25,228 nt of DNA from RYN-133 sp963754285 (lineage in GTDB: Bacteria; Actinomycetota; Actinomycetes; Mycobacteriales; Jatrophihabitantaceae), in NCBI GenBank assembly GCA_963754285.1, contig CAVWFN010000016.1:1-25228 (forward strand), given 5' to 3'. The translations under genes and the position numbers were made by a program. Shown piece after piece: positions 16,451-24,025 of the stretch. The first letter of the stretch is position 1; each line of letters starts with the position of its first letter. The notes under the pieces are model-generated. The model made no database searches. It was not told where the DNA came from and saw nothing but the letters and a program-made list of their open reading frames with translations.

Positions 16451-17665
16451 TCAGAACGTTGTGAGACCTTGTGCCTTTGCCGGCCAGCCGGTGTAGCCCT
16501 CCGCGAGATACCGCGACCCGGCCTCGGACGCGACGATGGACGACAGTTCGCCCAGCTGTCGCTGGTTGTCGAACGCGCTGCCGCCGGGGATCCGGTGCAA
16601 CATCGTGGTCATCCAGTACGAGAAGTGTTGCGCCTTCCACACTCGTGCCTGGGCGCGCGGCCCGTAGGTGTCGAGCGCGCCGTCGTCGCCGTTGCGGAGC
16701 GCTTGCTCGACAACCTCGGCCAGGATGCGCACGTCGGCCAGCGCGAGGTTGAGCCCCTTGGCGCCCGTCGGCGGGACCGTGTGCGCCGCGTCGCCGGCCA
16801 GGAGCAGGTTTCCGTAGCGCATCGGCTCGCACACGAAGCTGCGGAAGCGCAGCACTGACTTGTCGGTGATCGGCCCTTCCTTCAGCGCGAAACCGTCGTC
16901 ACCCGCAAGGCGTCCCTGCAACTCGGCCCAGATGCGGTCCTCGCTCCATGCGTCGACGTCCTCGTCCGGGTCGCACTCGAAGTACATCCGCTGCATCGTC
17001 TCGGTGCGCTGGGAGATCAACGCGAACCCGCGCTCGGAGTTGGTGTAGATCAACTCCGGCGCAGAACGAGGTGCCTGGCACAGGATCCCGAACCAGGCGA
17101 ACGGATATTCACGCGAGAACTGACGACGTTGCTGCTCGGGAATCGCCTGCCGGCACATGCTGTGCGACCCGTCCGCGCCGACGACTATGCGAGCGCGCAT
17201 CTCGACCGATGCGCCGTCGGCGCCGGTGAACGCCACCCCGGGCCGGTCGCTGGTCGGATCGAGCAGCGACGCGTCCCGAATGCCGAAGCGGACGTCGCCG
17301 TGATCACGTTCGCGCGCGTTGGCGAGGTCGATGAACACGTCGGTCTGCGGATACAGCCAGGCCGATGCATCGACGAGGCCCCGGAAGTCGATGCGGTGAC
17401 TGCGTCCGCCGAAGCGCAACGAGATCCCGTCGTGGGCGTGTCCTTCGCGCAATACCCGGTCGGACGCGCCGGACTCGATGAGCAGTCGCACGCTGTCGTC
17501 CTCGAGGATCCCGGCGCGCACGGTGTTCTCGATCTCGACGCGCGTTCGGTTGTCGATGACAACCGACTCGATGCCGGCAACGTGCAACAGGTGAGAGAGC
17601 ATCAGCCCGGCCGGACCGCCGCCGACGATGGCAACCTCTGTCGACTCTGCGTGCGTGGCGGGCAT
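16451..17665 (-). CDS. pobA: 4-hydroxybenzoate 3-monooxygenase
   Basis: PobA is a flavoprotein that hydroxylates 4-hydroxybenzoate to protocatechuate with O2 and NAD(P)H in the cytoplasm. The 404-residue protein matches the usual length of about 395. It has VGGGPAG (14-20) for FAD, GADGSHS (163-169), and GDAAHTVPPTGAKGLNLA (291-308), the GD motif. Residues aligned with the known substrate site are visible: Tyr207 in LIYTN, Ser219 and Arg221 in SQR, Tyr229, and Pro299 of the PPTGAKG loop. I chose ATG 17665 because the FAD strand begins 10 residues later; the upstream in-frame sequence is not homologous. The gene is divergent from the IclR regulator across 95 bp. It supplies protocatechuate to PcaHG encoded downstream of the regulator. 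Confidence 0.95.
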   Translation of the reverse strand: MPATHAESTEVAIVGGGPAGLMLSHLLHVAGIESVVIDNRTRVEIENTVRAGILEDDSVRLLIESGASDRVLREGHAHDGISLRFGGRSHRIDFRGLVDASAWLYPQTDVFIDLANARERDHGDVRFGIRDASLLDPTSDRPGVAFTGADGASVEMRARIVVGADGSHSMCRQAIPEQQRRQFSREYPFAWFGILCQAPRSAPELIYTNSERGFALISQRTETMQRMYFECDPDEDVDAWSEDRIWAELQGRLAGDDGFALKEGPITDKSVLRFRSFVCEPMRYGNLLLAGDAAHTVPPTGAKGLNLALADVRILAEVVEQALRNGDDGALDTYGPRAQARVWKAQHFSYWMTTMLHRIPGGSAFDNQRQLGELSSIVASEAGSRYLAEGYTGWPAKAQGLTTF

Positions 17666-17710
17666 GGCTCGAAAACTAGACAGCACCGACCAATGCGGTC
17701 GATGCCGCCC

Positions 17711-17742
17711 TCCCGCCCAGTGGAAGACTGGCACCGAGTCGG
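17711..17742 (+). promoter_or_regulatory. Candidate IclR operator in the pobA / iclR divergent region
   Basis: Aligned by eye, this 32-bp stretch is identical at 24 positions to 18548-18579 upstream of pcaH. Shared blocks are CCGCCCAG and TGGCA. Within it CCAGT-GGAAG-ACTGG is a perfect 5-bp inverted repeat. It ends 18 nt before the iclR start, suiting control of both divergent genes. Confidence 0.6.
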
Positions 17743-17760
17743 CCAGGTCGGAAGGACGTC

Positions 17761-18540
17761 ATGTCGGGCAATGCGCTGCACCCAGGCCGATCGGTGCTGT
17801 CCCGTGCCATGGCAGTGCTCGACGCCTTCGACGCGACGCACCGCAGCCTGACCGTCACCGAGGCGTCGATACGGTCTGACCTACCGCTGACCACCACGCA
17901 CCGGCTGCTCGGCGAACTGGTGGCAGTCGGCGCGCTCGAGCGGCGCGGTGACCAGTACGTGATCGGCCACCGCATCTGGACCCTCGGACTGCTCGCGCCG
18001 GTGCAGACCGGTTTGCGCGACATCGCCGCCCCGTTCCTGCAGGACATCTACGCGGCCACGCAGGCCACCGTGCACCTCGGAGTGCGCGAAGGCATCGAGG
18101 TGCTCTATCTCGATCGGATCGCGGGGAACCGGTCCGTCCCCGTGGTCAGCACCGTCGGTGGCCGACTGCCGTTGCATGCGACCGGCGTGGGCAAGGTCCT
18201 GCTCGCCTGGGCGCCGGACGAGGTGCGCGAGCGCGCGCTGGCAGACCTCAATCGAGTGACCCCGTACACCGTGACCCACGTCGGGCGGATCTACGAGCAG
18301 CTGCGCCGCATCCGTGAACAGGGTTACGCGACGACGTCTGAGGAGATGTCACTCGGGGCATGTTCGATCGCAGTGCCCGTGGTCCGGGGTCATGCAACGG
18401 CAGCGGCCGCCGATCGGGACCGCACGGACGTCGTCGCGGCGTTGGGCCTGGTCGTGCCCGAACTGGGCCGGCATCGGCAACGGCTGCTGGCAGCGTTGCA
18501 GGTCGCGGCGAGGGGCATCGGTCGCAGCCTGCCGGGTTGA
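17761..18540 (+). CDS. IclR-family transcriptional regulator of the pob/pca cluster
   Basis: This 259-residue regulator has an N-terminal winged helix (about 12-70: SRAMAVLDAF, LTVTEASIRSDLPLTTTHRLLGELVAVGALER) and an IclR effector-binding domain from about 80 on (LRDIAAPFLQDIYAATQATVHLGV, LPLHATGVGKVLLAW, YATTSEEMSLGACSIAVPV). IclR proteins such as PobR, PcaR and PcaU control aromatic catabolism by binding the aromatic acid. ATG 17761 follows GGAAGGACGTC, a good ribosome site. Between AVPVVRGH and VVAALGLVVPELG there is an Ala/Asp/Arg-rich stretch where relatives have a short loop, but the frame is intact. It is divergent from pobA and 61 nt upstream of pcaH. Whether it activates or represses cannot be told from the sequence. 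Confidence 0.93.
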   Translation: MSGNALHPGRSVLSRAMAVLDAFDATHRSLTVTEASIRSDLPLTTTHRLLGELVAVGALERRGDQYVIGHRIWTLGLLAPVQTGLRDIAAPFLQDIYAATQATVHLGVREGIEVLYLDRIAGNRSVPVVSTVGGRLPLHATGVGKVLLAWAPDEVRERALADLNRVTPYTVTHVGRIYEQLRRIREQGYATTSEEMSLGACSIAVPVVRGHATAAAADRDRTDVVAALGLVVPELGRHRQRLLAALQVAARGIGRSLPG

Positions 18541-18547
18541 CCGCAGC

Positions 18548-18579
18548 TTCCGCCCAGCGGGAGGGTGGCATCGCGACGG
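18548..18579 (+). promoter_or_regulatory. Candidate IclR operator upstream of pcaH
   Basis: This is the second copy of the element described at 17711-17742. It lies between the iclR stop (18540) and pcaH ATG (18602), ending 22 nt before it, a spacing like that of the first copy to iclR. The inner CCA...TGG symmetry is kept but the arms are less perfect than in the first copy. Confidence 0.6.
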
Positions 18580-18601
18580 GCGCACGGGCCAACCTAGTGT
18601 C

Positions 18602-19387
18602 ATGGTCATGTCGAGCACGCCCGCTCCGGTTGCCGTTCCAGAGCAACTGGCCGAACAGGACGAGATCACTGCCGAGATCGCCGCGCAGGACGGCAACACC
18701 GACGGGCCGCAACCGCGCATCGACTATCCGCCGTACCGCAGCAGCGTGCTCAGGCACCCGCTCCAGCCGCCGGTCACGACCGATCCGGAAGCCGTCGAGC
18801 TGTGGGCACCAGCGTTCGGGCACCGCGACGTCGCCCTCGACGAGCACGACCTGACCATCCAGAGCCGCGGCGAGCCGATCGGTGAACGCATGATCGTCAC
18901 CGGCCGCGTGGTCGACGGCGACGGCCGGCCGGTCGCGCACCAGCTGGTCGAAATCTGGCAAGCCAACGCCGGCGGCCGCTACGCGCATCAGCGCGACCAA
19001 CATCCAGCGCCACTGGATCCGAACTTCACCGGCACGGGACGCTGCCTGACCGATGCGGACGGCGCGTACCAGTTCGTGACGATCAAGCCCGGACCGTATC
19101 CGTGGCGCAACCACCGCAATGCGTGGCGGCCGGCGCACATCCACTTCTCCCTGTTCGGCACCAACTTCACCCAGCGGTTGATCACTCAGATGTACTTTCC
19201 CGGCGACCCGCTGTTCCCGCTCGACCCGATCTTCAACTCGATCACCGACCCGAAGGCTCGCGATCGACTGATCGCGACCTACGACCACGGCGTGACCCGC
19301 GACGAGTGGTGCACGGGCTACCGCTGGGACATCGTGCTGTCCGGCAGCACGAGAACCTGGACCGAGCCGGAAGGCGAGCGCCGATGA
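18602..19387 (+). CDS. pcaH: Protocatechuate 3,4-dioxygenase beta subunit
   Basis: PcaH is the iron-bearing subunit of the intradiol dioxygenase that opens protocatechuate to 3-carboxy-cis,cis-muconate. The 261-residue protein shows all four Fe(III) ligands: Tyr127 (GGRYAH), Tyr166 (GPYPWRN), His179 and His181 (RPAHIHFS). Their spacing, 39, 13 and 2, equals that of the Pseudomonas putida enzyme (108, 147, 160, 162). YRSSVLRHP and GRYAHQRDQHPAPLDPNFTG are further family signatures. ATG 18602 or ATG 18608 may be the start; neither has a strong Shine-Dalgarno. It is the first gene of a six-gene coupled run, and its stop overlaps the pcaG ATG in ATGA. Confidence 0.97.
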   Translation: MVMSSTPAPVAVPEQLAEQDEITAEIAAQDGNTDGPQPRIDYPPYRSSVLRHPLQPPVTTDPEAVELWAPAFGHRDVALDEHDLTIQSRGEPIGERMIVTGRVVDGDGRPVAHQLVEIWQANAGGRYAHQRDQHPAPLDPNFTGTGRCLTDADGAYQFVTIKPGPYPWRNHRNAWRPAHIHFSLFGTNFTQRLITQMYFPGDPLFPLDPIFNSITDPKARDRLIATYDHGVTRDEWCTGYRWDIVLSGSTRTWTEPEGERR

Positions 19388-19947
19388 GCCTCCCACCGAC
19401 GCCGGGCCAGACGATCGGGCCGTTCTACGGCTTCGCGCTCCCGTATGCCGGCGGCCCCGAACTCGTCCCGCCGGCGTCGCCGAACGCGATCCGCATCCAC
19501 GGGCGCGTGTTCGACGGCGCAGGCCAACCGATCCCGGACGCGCTGATCGAGATCTCGCAGCTCGACGACCAGGGACGGTTCAGCAGCGAGGCCGGGCTGC
19601 TGCGCCGCGACGGCTGGACGTTCACCGGCTGGGGTCGTGCGGCGACCGATCCGACCGGCACCTACTCGTTCTCGACCATCCGGCCGGCACGCCTCGACGG
19701 ACGGGCGTCCTTCCTCGCCGTCACCGTGTTCGCCCGCGGGCTGCTCGATCGGCTGTTCACCCGGCTCTACCTGCCCGAGGACAGCGCGGCACTCGAGACC
19801 GACCCGCTGCTGGCCACGTTGTCGCCGGAGCAACGCGCGACACTCGTCGCGGTCGCTGACCCGACTGGTTACCGCTTCGACATCGTTTTGCAGGGCGAGG
19901 GCGAGACCGTGTTCCTCGAGCACACGAGCGCCGCGAGCGACCGGTGA
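19384..19947 (+). CDS. pcaG: Protocatechuate 3,4-dioxygenase alpha subunit
   Basis: PcaG is the partner subunit of PcaH; it shapes the active site but binds no iron. The 187-residue protein begins SLPPTPGQTIGPFYGFAL, the usual opening of the alpha subunit, followed by the intradiol beta-sandwich (IRIHGRVFDGAGQPIPDALIEI, GWGRAATDPTGTYSFSTI, FARGLLDRLFTRLYLPED). The iron-ligand positions of PcaH are not conserved here, as expected. ATGA and GTGA overlaps join it to pcaH and the thiolase gene. Confidence 0.96.
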   Translation: MSLPPTPGQTIGPFYGFALPYAGGPELVPPASPNAIRIHGRVFDGAGQPIPDALIEISQLDDQGRFSSEAGLLRRDGWTFTGWGRAATDPTGTYSFSTIRPARLDGRASFLAVTVFARGLLDRLFTRLYLPEDSAALETDPLLATLSPEQRATLVAVADPTGYRFDIVLQGEGETVFLEHTSAASDR

Positions 19948-21131
19948 CCGGCGCCTTCATCTTCGACGCGGTCCGCACTCCGTTCGGGCGGTTCAACGGT
20001 GCGCTGGCCGGCGTGCGGCCCGACGATCTCGGCGCGGTCGTGATCACCGGCCTGCTGGACCGTTCGCCTGCGTTGGACCCCGCCGCGATCGACGAGGTTC
20101 TGTTCGGCAATGCCAACGGCGCAGGCGAGGACAACCGCAACGTCGCCCGCATGGCGAGCCTGCTCGCCGGTCTGCCGACATCGGTCCCCGGTTCGACGAT
20201 CAACCGGCTCTGTGGGTCGAGCCTCGACGCCGCGATGAGCGCGTCACGGCTGGTCGAAACCGGCGACGCCACCGTGGTGATCGCCGGCGGCGTCGAATCG
20301 ATGACACGAGCTCCGTGGGTATTGCCCAAACCTGATCGCGCATTCCCCGCCGGCAACACGACAGCCGTGTCGACCACGCTCGGATGGCGTCTGGTCAACG
20401 AGAAGATGCCTGCCGAGTGGACCGTGTCGCTCGGCGAGGCCAACGAACAACTGCAGCAACGGTTCGGAATCTCGCGCGAACGCCAGGACGAGTTCGCGGT
20501 GGCATCGCACCAGCGCGCCGACGCCGCGTGGAACGACGGCTTCTACGACGAGCTCGTCGTCTCCGTCCCCGGCGTCGAGCTGACCCGCGACGAGGGAATC
20601 CGTCCCGATAGTGCGGTCGAGAAACTGGCCGCACTCAAGCCGTCGTTCCGGCGTGACGGGACGATCACTGCCGGAAACGCGTCACCGCTCAACGACGGCG
20701 CGTCGGCCGTCCTGATCGGCTCGGACGATGCGGCGACCCTGCTCGGGCGGCAACCGGTTGCGCGCATCGCGGGTCGCGGAGCGTTCGCACTCGACCCGCA
20801 GGACTTCGGCTATGCGCCGGTAGAGGCGGCCAATCGCGCGCTGGCCCGTGCCGGCATCGGATGGGACGACGTGGCCGCGGTCGAACTCAACGAGGCATTC
20901 GCGGTGCAGTCGCTCGCGTGCATCGACGCGTGGAAGGTCGACCCGGCGATCGTGAACGCCTGCGGGGGCGCGATCGCGATCGGTCACCCGCTCGGCGCGT
21001 CCGGCGCGCGGATCCTCGGCACCCTGGCCAAGAGGCTGCGGATCGACGGCGTCCGGTGGGGCGTCGCCGCCATCTGCATCGGTGTCGGGCAGGGCTTGGC
21101 GGTCGTCCTCGAGAACGTCGACGCGGCGTGA
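19944..21131 (+). CDS. pcaF: Beta-ketoadipyl-CoA thiolase
   Basis: This 395-residue thiolase cleaves beta-ketoadipyl-CoA to succinyl-CoA and acetyl-CoA, the last step of the pathway. The catalytic residues are Cys90 (NRLCGSSLDA), His348 (GGAIAIGHPLGASGAR) and Cys378 (AAICIGVGQG). The assignment as PcaF rather than a general acetyl-CoA acetyltransferase rests on its place between pcaG and pcaI and on the VESMTRAPWVLPKP segment. The start is GTG 19944, overlapping the pcaG stop by 4 nt. Confidence 0.93.
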   Translation: MTGAFIFDAVRTPFGRFNGALAGVRPDDLGAVVITGLLDRSPALDPAAIDEVLFGNANGAGEDNRNVARMASLLAGLPTSVPGSTINRLCGSSLDAAMSASRLVETGDATVVIAGGVESMTRAPWVLPKPDRAFPAGNTTAVSTTLGWRLVNEKMPAEWTVSLGEANEQLQQRFGISRERQDEFAVASHQRADAAWNDGFYDELVVSVPGVELTRDEGIRPDSAVEKLAALKPSFRRDGTITAGNASPLNDGASAVLIGSDDAATLLGRQPVARIAGRGAFALDPQDFGYAPVEAANRALARAGIGWDDVAAVELNEAFAVQSLACIDAWKVDPAIVNACGGAIAIGHPLGASGARILGTLAKRLRIDGVRWGVAAICIGVGQGLAVVLENVDAA

Positions 21132-21820
21132 GCAAGGCACAGGTCGTCGCCGACGCTGATGCGGCGGTGGCGGGTATCGGCGACGGCGCGACCGTGCTCA
21201 TCGGCGGATTCGGAACTGCCGGTCAGCCGATGGAACTGATCGACGCGCTCCGCCGCAGCGGCGTCACGGGGCTCACCGTTGTCAACAACAACGCGGGCAA
21301 CGGTGACGTCGGACTGGCGGCACTGCTTGCGGCGGGGCAGGTCCGCAAGATCATCTGCTCGTTTCCCCGGCAGAGCGACTCGTGGGTGTTCGACCGGCTC
21401 TACCGATCCGGGGAGCTCGAACTGGAGCTCGTCCCGCAAGGCAATCTCGCCGAGCGGATGCGCGCAGCAGGCGCAGGGATCGGCGCGTTCTACTGCCCGA
21501 CCGGTGCCGGTACGCCGCTGGCGCAGGGTAAGGAGACGCGCGTGATCGACGGCCGCGAGTACGTGCTCGAGTACCCGATCCACGGTGATGTTGCGTTGAT
21601 CAAGGCTCACCGTGCCGACACCGCCGGCAACCTGGTCTATCGCAAGACGGCTCGCAACTTCGGACCGGTCATGGCGGCGGCGGCCGCGCTCACCGTCGTC
21701 CAGGTCGACGAGATCGTCGAAGCGGGTGACATCGACCCCGAGGTCGTCGTCACCCCCGGCATCTACACGGACCGGATCGTGCGCATCCCGGTCGGCATGC
21801 AGAAGCGAGGGGCGGCATGA
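21128..21820 (+). CDS. pcaI: 3-oxoadipate CoA-transferase subunit A
   Basis: With PcaJ this enzyme moves CoA from succinyl-CoA to beta-ketoadipate. The 230-residue protein shows the family I CoA-transferase alpha signature GGFGTAGQPMELIDAL near residue 23, VNNNAGNGDVGLAAL, and GAFYCPTGAGTPLAQGKETR. The start is GTG 21128 in a GTGA overlap with pcaF; the open frame upstream is only the shadow of the thiolase. The end overlaps pcaJ in ATGA. Confidence 0.96.
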   Translation: MSKAQVVADADAAVAGIGDGATVLIGGFGTAGQPMELIDALRRSGVTGLTVVNNNAGNGDVGLAALLAAGQVRKIICSFPRQSDSWVFDRLYRSGELELELVPQGNLAERMRAAGAGIGAFYCPTGAGTPLAQGKETRVIDGREYVLEYPIHGDVALIKAHRADTAGNLVYRKTARNFGPVMAAAAALTVVQVDEIVEAGDIDPEVVVTPGIYTDRIVRIPVGMQKRGAA

Positions 21821-22482
21821 CCGACCAGCCGCTGTCGAAGGACGAGCTCGCGGCGCGGGTGGCACGCGACATCGCGCCAGGCTCCTACGTCAATCTCGGC
21901 ATCGGCCTGCCTACGAAGGTCGCCGACCATCTCGATCCCGCAGCGGGCGTGGTTCTCCACACCGAGAACGGCATGCTGGGCATGGGCCGCGCGGCGCACG
22001 ACGACGAGATCGACTATGACCTCATCAACGCCGGGAAGATCCCCGTCACCGAGACGCAGGGCGCGTCGTACTTCCACCACGCAGACAGCTTCGCGATGAT
22101 GCGCGGCGGCCACCTCGACGTGTGCGTGCTGGGCGCGTTCCAGGTCTCGGCCAGCGGTGATCTCGCGAACTGGCACACCGGTGCGGACGATGCGATCCCG
22201 GCCGTCGGCGGCGCGATGGATCTCGCCATCGGTGCGAAAGACGTCTACGTGATGATGAATCTGTTCGCCAAGGACGGGACGTGCAAGCTCGTGAACGAGT
22301 GCACGTACCCGCTGACCGGCAAGCGCTGCGTCACCCGCGTCTACACCGAACACGCCGTGTTCGTCATCGGTGACGACGGTGTGCGCGTCGAAGAGACCTT
22401 CGGGATCAGCGCTGCCGATCTTCGCGACAGAGTTCCGATCCCGCTGCACTTCGAGATCACCGTCGACTCGGGTGCGTCGTGA
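21817..22482 (+). CDS. pcaJ: 3-oxoadipate CoA-transferase subunit B
   Basis: This 221-residue beta subunit carries the catalytic Glu50 in the motif TENGMLGMG, which forms the glutamyl-CoA intermediate. YVNLGIGLPTKVADHL (24-39) and GGHLDVCVLGAFQVSASGDLANW are further signatures. It is complete and coupled to pcaI (ATGA) and to the isomerase gene downstream (GTGA). Confidence 0.96.
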   Translation: MTDQPLSKDELAARVARDIAPGSYVNLGIGLPTKVADHLDPAAGVVLHTENGMLGMGRAAHDDEIDYDLINAGKIPVTETQGASYFHHADSFAMMRGGHLDVCVLGAFQVSASGDLANWHTGADDAIPAVGGAMDLAIGAKDVYVMMNLFAKDGTCKLVNECTYPLTGKRCVTRVYTEHAVFVIGDDGVRVEETFGISAADLRDRVPIPLHFEITVDSGAS

Positions 22483-23498
22483 AGCCCGTCCGGTTGGCGC
22501 CGAACACGCTTGCGTCGTTCTACAGCGGTGCGGGACGCATCGCCCAATTCCGCGGCGATGACTCGGTCGACTCGACGCACGCCGAGGACTGGATCGCCTC
22601 GACCACGACGCGATGGGGTACCGCGGAGACTGGACGGACCCGGCTTCCCGACGGCACAACGCTCGCTAGCGCCTTCGAGGAACATCCACACGACTGGCTC
22701 GGGCCGACCTATCTCGAGCACTACGGCGCCGCGGGAGCGCTCCTCGTCAAGTTGCTCGATGCGGGCGATCGACTTCCGCTGCACGTTCATCCCGATCGCA
22801 GCTTCGCCGCCGAGCATCTCGCCTGCCAGTTCGGCAAGAGCGAAGCCTGGCTGATCCTGGACGCCGAACCTGGATCGAGCGCCCATCTCGGATTCTCCCG
22901 GGACCTGAGCGCCGCCGAACTCGACCAACTCGTCGCCGACCAGGACACGACGGCATTGCTCGAGGCCTGCCACCAGATCCCGTTGAACGCGGGAGACGTG
23001 GTGTTCTGCCCCGGCGGCATCCCGCACTCCATCGGCGCCGGCGTGCTGATTCTCGAGATCCAGGAAATGACCGATTTCTCGATCATGCTCGAGTGGGCGG
23101 GATTCCCGCTCGACCCCGATGCCGTGCATCTCGGTCTCGACCGCACCACCGCGATGGGAGCGGTCCGGCACGAGGCGCTGTCGAGTAGCGAGGTCGAAGC
23201 ACTGCGCGGACAGTGCGTGCTGCCGCTGGCCTCCGGCGAGCCCGGCGTGAGTCAGCTGCTCCCGCCCAGCGCCGGCGGACTGTTCGCAGCGGAGCAGATC
23301 ATCACTGAGTCACCGGCCGGCGGCCTCGATCTCGACGCGCGGTTCTCGGTGCTCGTGGTCAACGAAGGTGTCGGCGAGCTCCGCGGCGAGTGGGGAGCGA
23401 TGCCGATCGCCCGTGGCGACGTGCTCGCGGTTCCGTATGCAGCGGGTGTCATCGAGATCGCCGGGGCGGTATCGGCGATCCGGTGCTATCCGAGCTGA
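22479..23498 (+). CDS. Class I mannose-6-phosphate isomerase-like cupin protein
   Basis: This 339-residue protein of the type I phosphomannose isomerase family is a zinc cupin that normally interconverts mannose-6-phosphate and fructose-6-phosphate. Zinc-site motifs are PLHVHPD (His102, His104), KSEAWLIL (Glu122) and GGIPHSIGAG (His183). EIQEMTDFSIMLEW follows as in the family. The C-terminal cupin ends VIEIAGAVSAIRCYPS. It starts with GTG 22479 in a GTGA overlap with pcaJ, so it is expressed with the protocatechuate genes although its reaction has no known place there. Either it supplies sugar phosphates when aromatics are the carbon source, or the family fold has another substrate. Family certain, substrate uncertain. 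Confidence 0.88.
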   Translation: MKPVRLAPNTLASFYSGAGRIAQFRGDDSVDSTHAEDWIASTTTRWGTAETGRTRLPDGTTLASAFEEHPHDWLGPTYLEHYGAAGALLVKLLDAGDRLPLHVHPDRSFAAEHLACQFGKSEAWLILDAEPGSSAHLGFSRDLSAAELDQLVADQDTTALLEACHQIPLNAGDVVFCPGGIPHSIGAGVLILEIQEMTDFSIMLEWAGFPLDPDAVHLGLDRTTAMGAVRHEALSSSEVEALRGQCVLPLASGEPGVSQLLPPSAGGLFAAEQIITESPAGGLDLDARFSVLVVNEGVGELRGEWGAMPIARGDVLAVPYAAGVIEIAGAVSAIRCYPS

Positions 23499-23517
23499 CT
23501 GTCGACGTCTCCGGTGG

Positions 23518-23532
23518 GTCGAGTGGCTCGAC
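23518..23532 (+). terminator. Hairpin after the pca operon
   Basis: GTCGAG and CTCGAC pair perfectly around TGG, 20 nt after the isomerase stop. The stem is short and lacks a T-run, so it is a weak terminator candidate. Confidence 0.35.
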
Positions 23533-23568
23533 GCAACAGCATCGGCTGTCGGTGGTGTCAAATGAGGC

Positions 23569-24004
23569 GTGGGACGGGGACGGCGTGGGGTCATTGCGGC
23601 CGCAGTTGGCCTCGACACTGTTGTGCGGGTGCACGCATTCGTCTCCTGCGCCGGCGGCGACGGTTCACGAGACTCCGTCTGCAACCGTGCCAGGCGCGCC
23701 GTCCGATACGGCGTCCAGGGAGAGTGGACGCATCACGGGGCGCGTTCTGGTCGTTGTACCAGCGGGCGACACCAGCCGCCGCGTTGGTCAGGAAGCCGTC
23801 GTAACGCTTCGGGGGACGACGCGTCGCCGGGTGCACACAGATGGCTCGGGCAGGTTCTCGGTTGTCCTGCCCGCGGGACGCTATTCGGTCTCGGCTCGTG
23901 CGCGGCGCCCTGTGCCGGCGATATGCCCGACGCCGAGGCGGGTCGCTGTCGTCTCGGGCCACACCTCGCCGGGGAGGATCGTCTGCCTGAGCACCATCGG
24001 ATAG
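23569..24004 (+). pseudogene. Small lipoprotein with carboxypeptidase-regulatory/transthyretin-like domain, apparent +1 frameshift
   Basis: A conserved-looking C-terminal domain reads in one frame: GRITGRVLVVVPAGD, VTLRGTTRRRVHTDGSGRFS and VVLPAGRYSVSAR, a beta-sandwich pattern (GxV...TDxxGxFxVxLPxGxY) of carboxypeptidase regulatory-like or prealbumin-like domains. Upstream, the signal peptide is split. GTG 23569 begins MGRGRRGVIAAAVG in one frame, while STLLCGCTHSSPAP, with the lipobox Cys, is in the next. One extra base near 23604-23613 (for example in the CC at 23610-23611) would join them. A second start, ATG 23562 (MRRGTGTAW), would need two corrections. The mature protein would be about 120 residues at the outer membrane face. 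It is convergent with the other lipoprotein gene, 21 nt away. Confidence 0.55.
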
Positions 24005-24025
24005 GCAAGCCTGTGATGGTCGCGG

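Noticed and set aside
18248..19396. Minus-strand open frame opposite iclR and pcaH
   Set aside because: It spans two well-supported plus-strand genes and their intergenic region, with no domain of its own.
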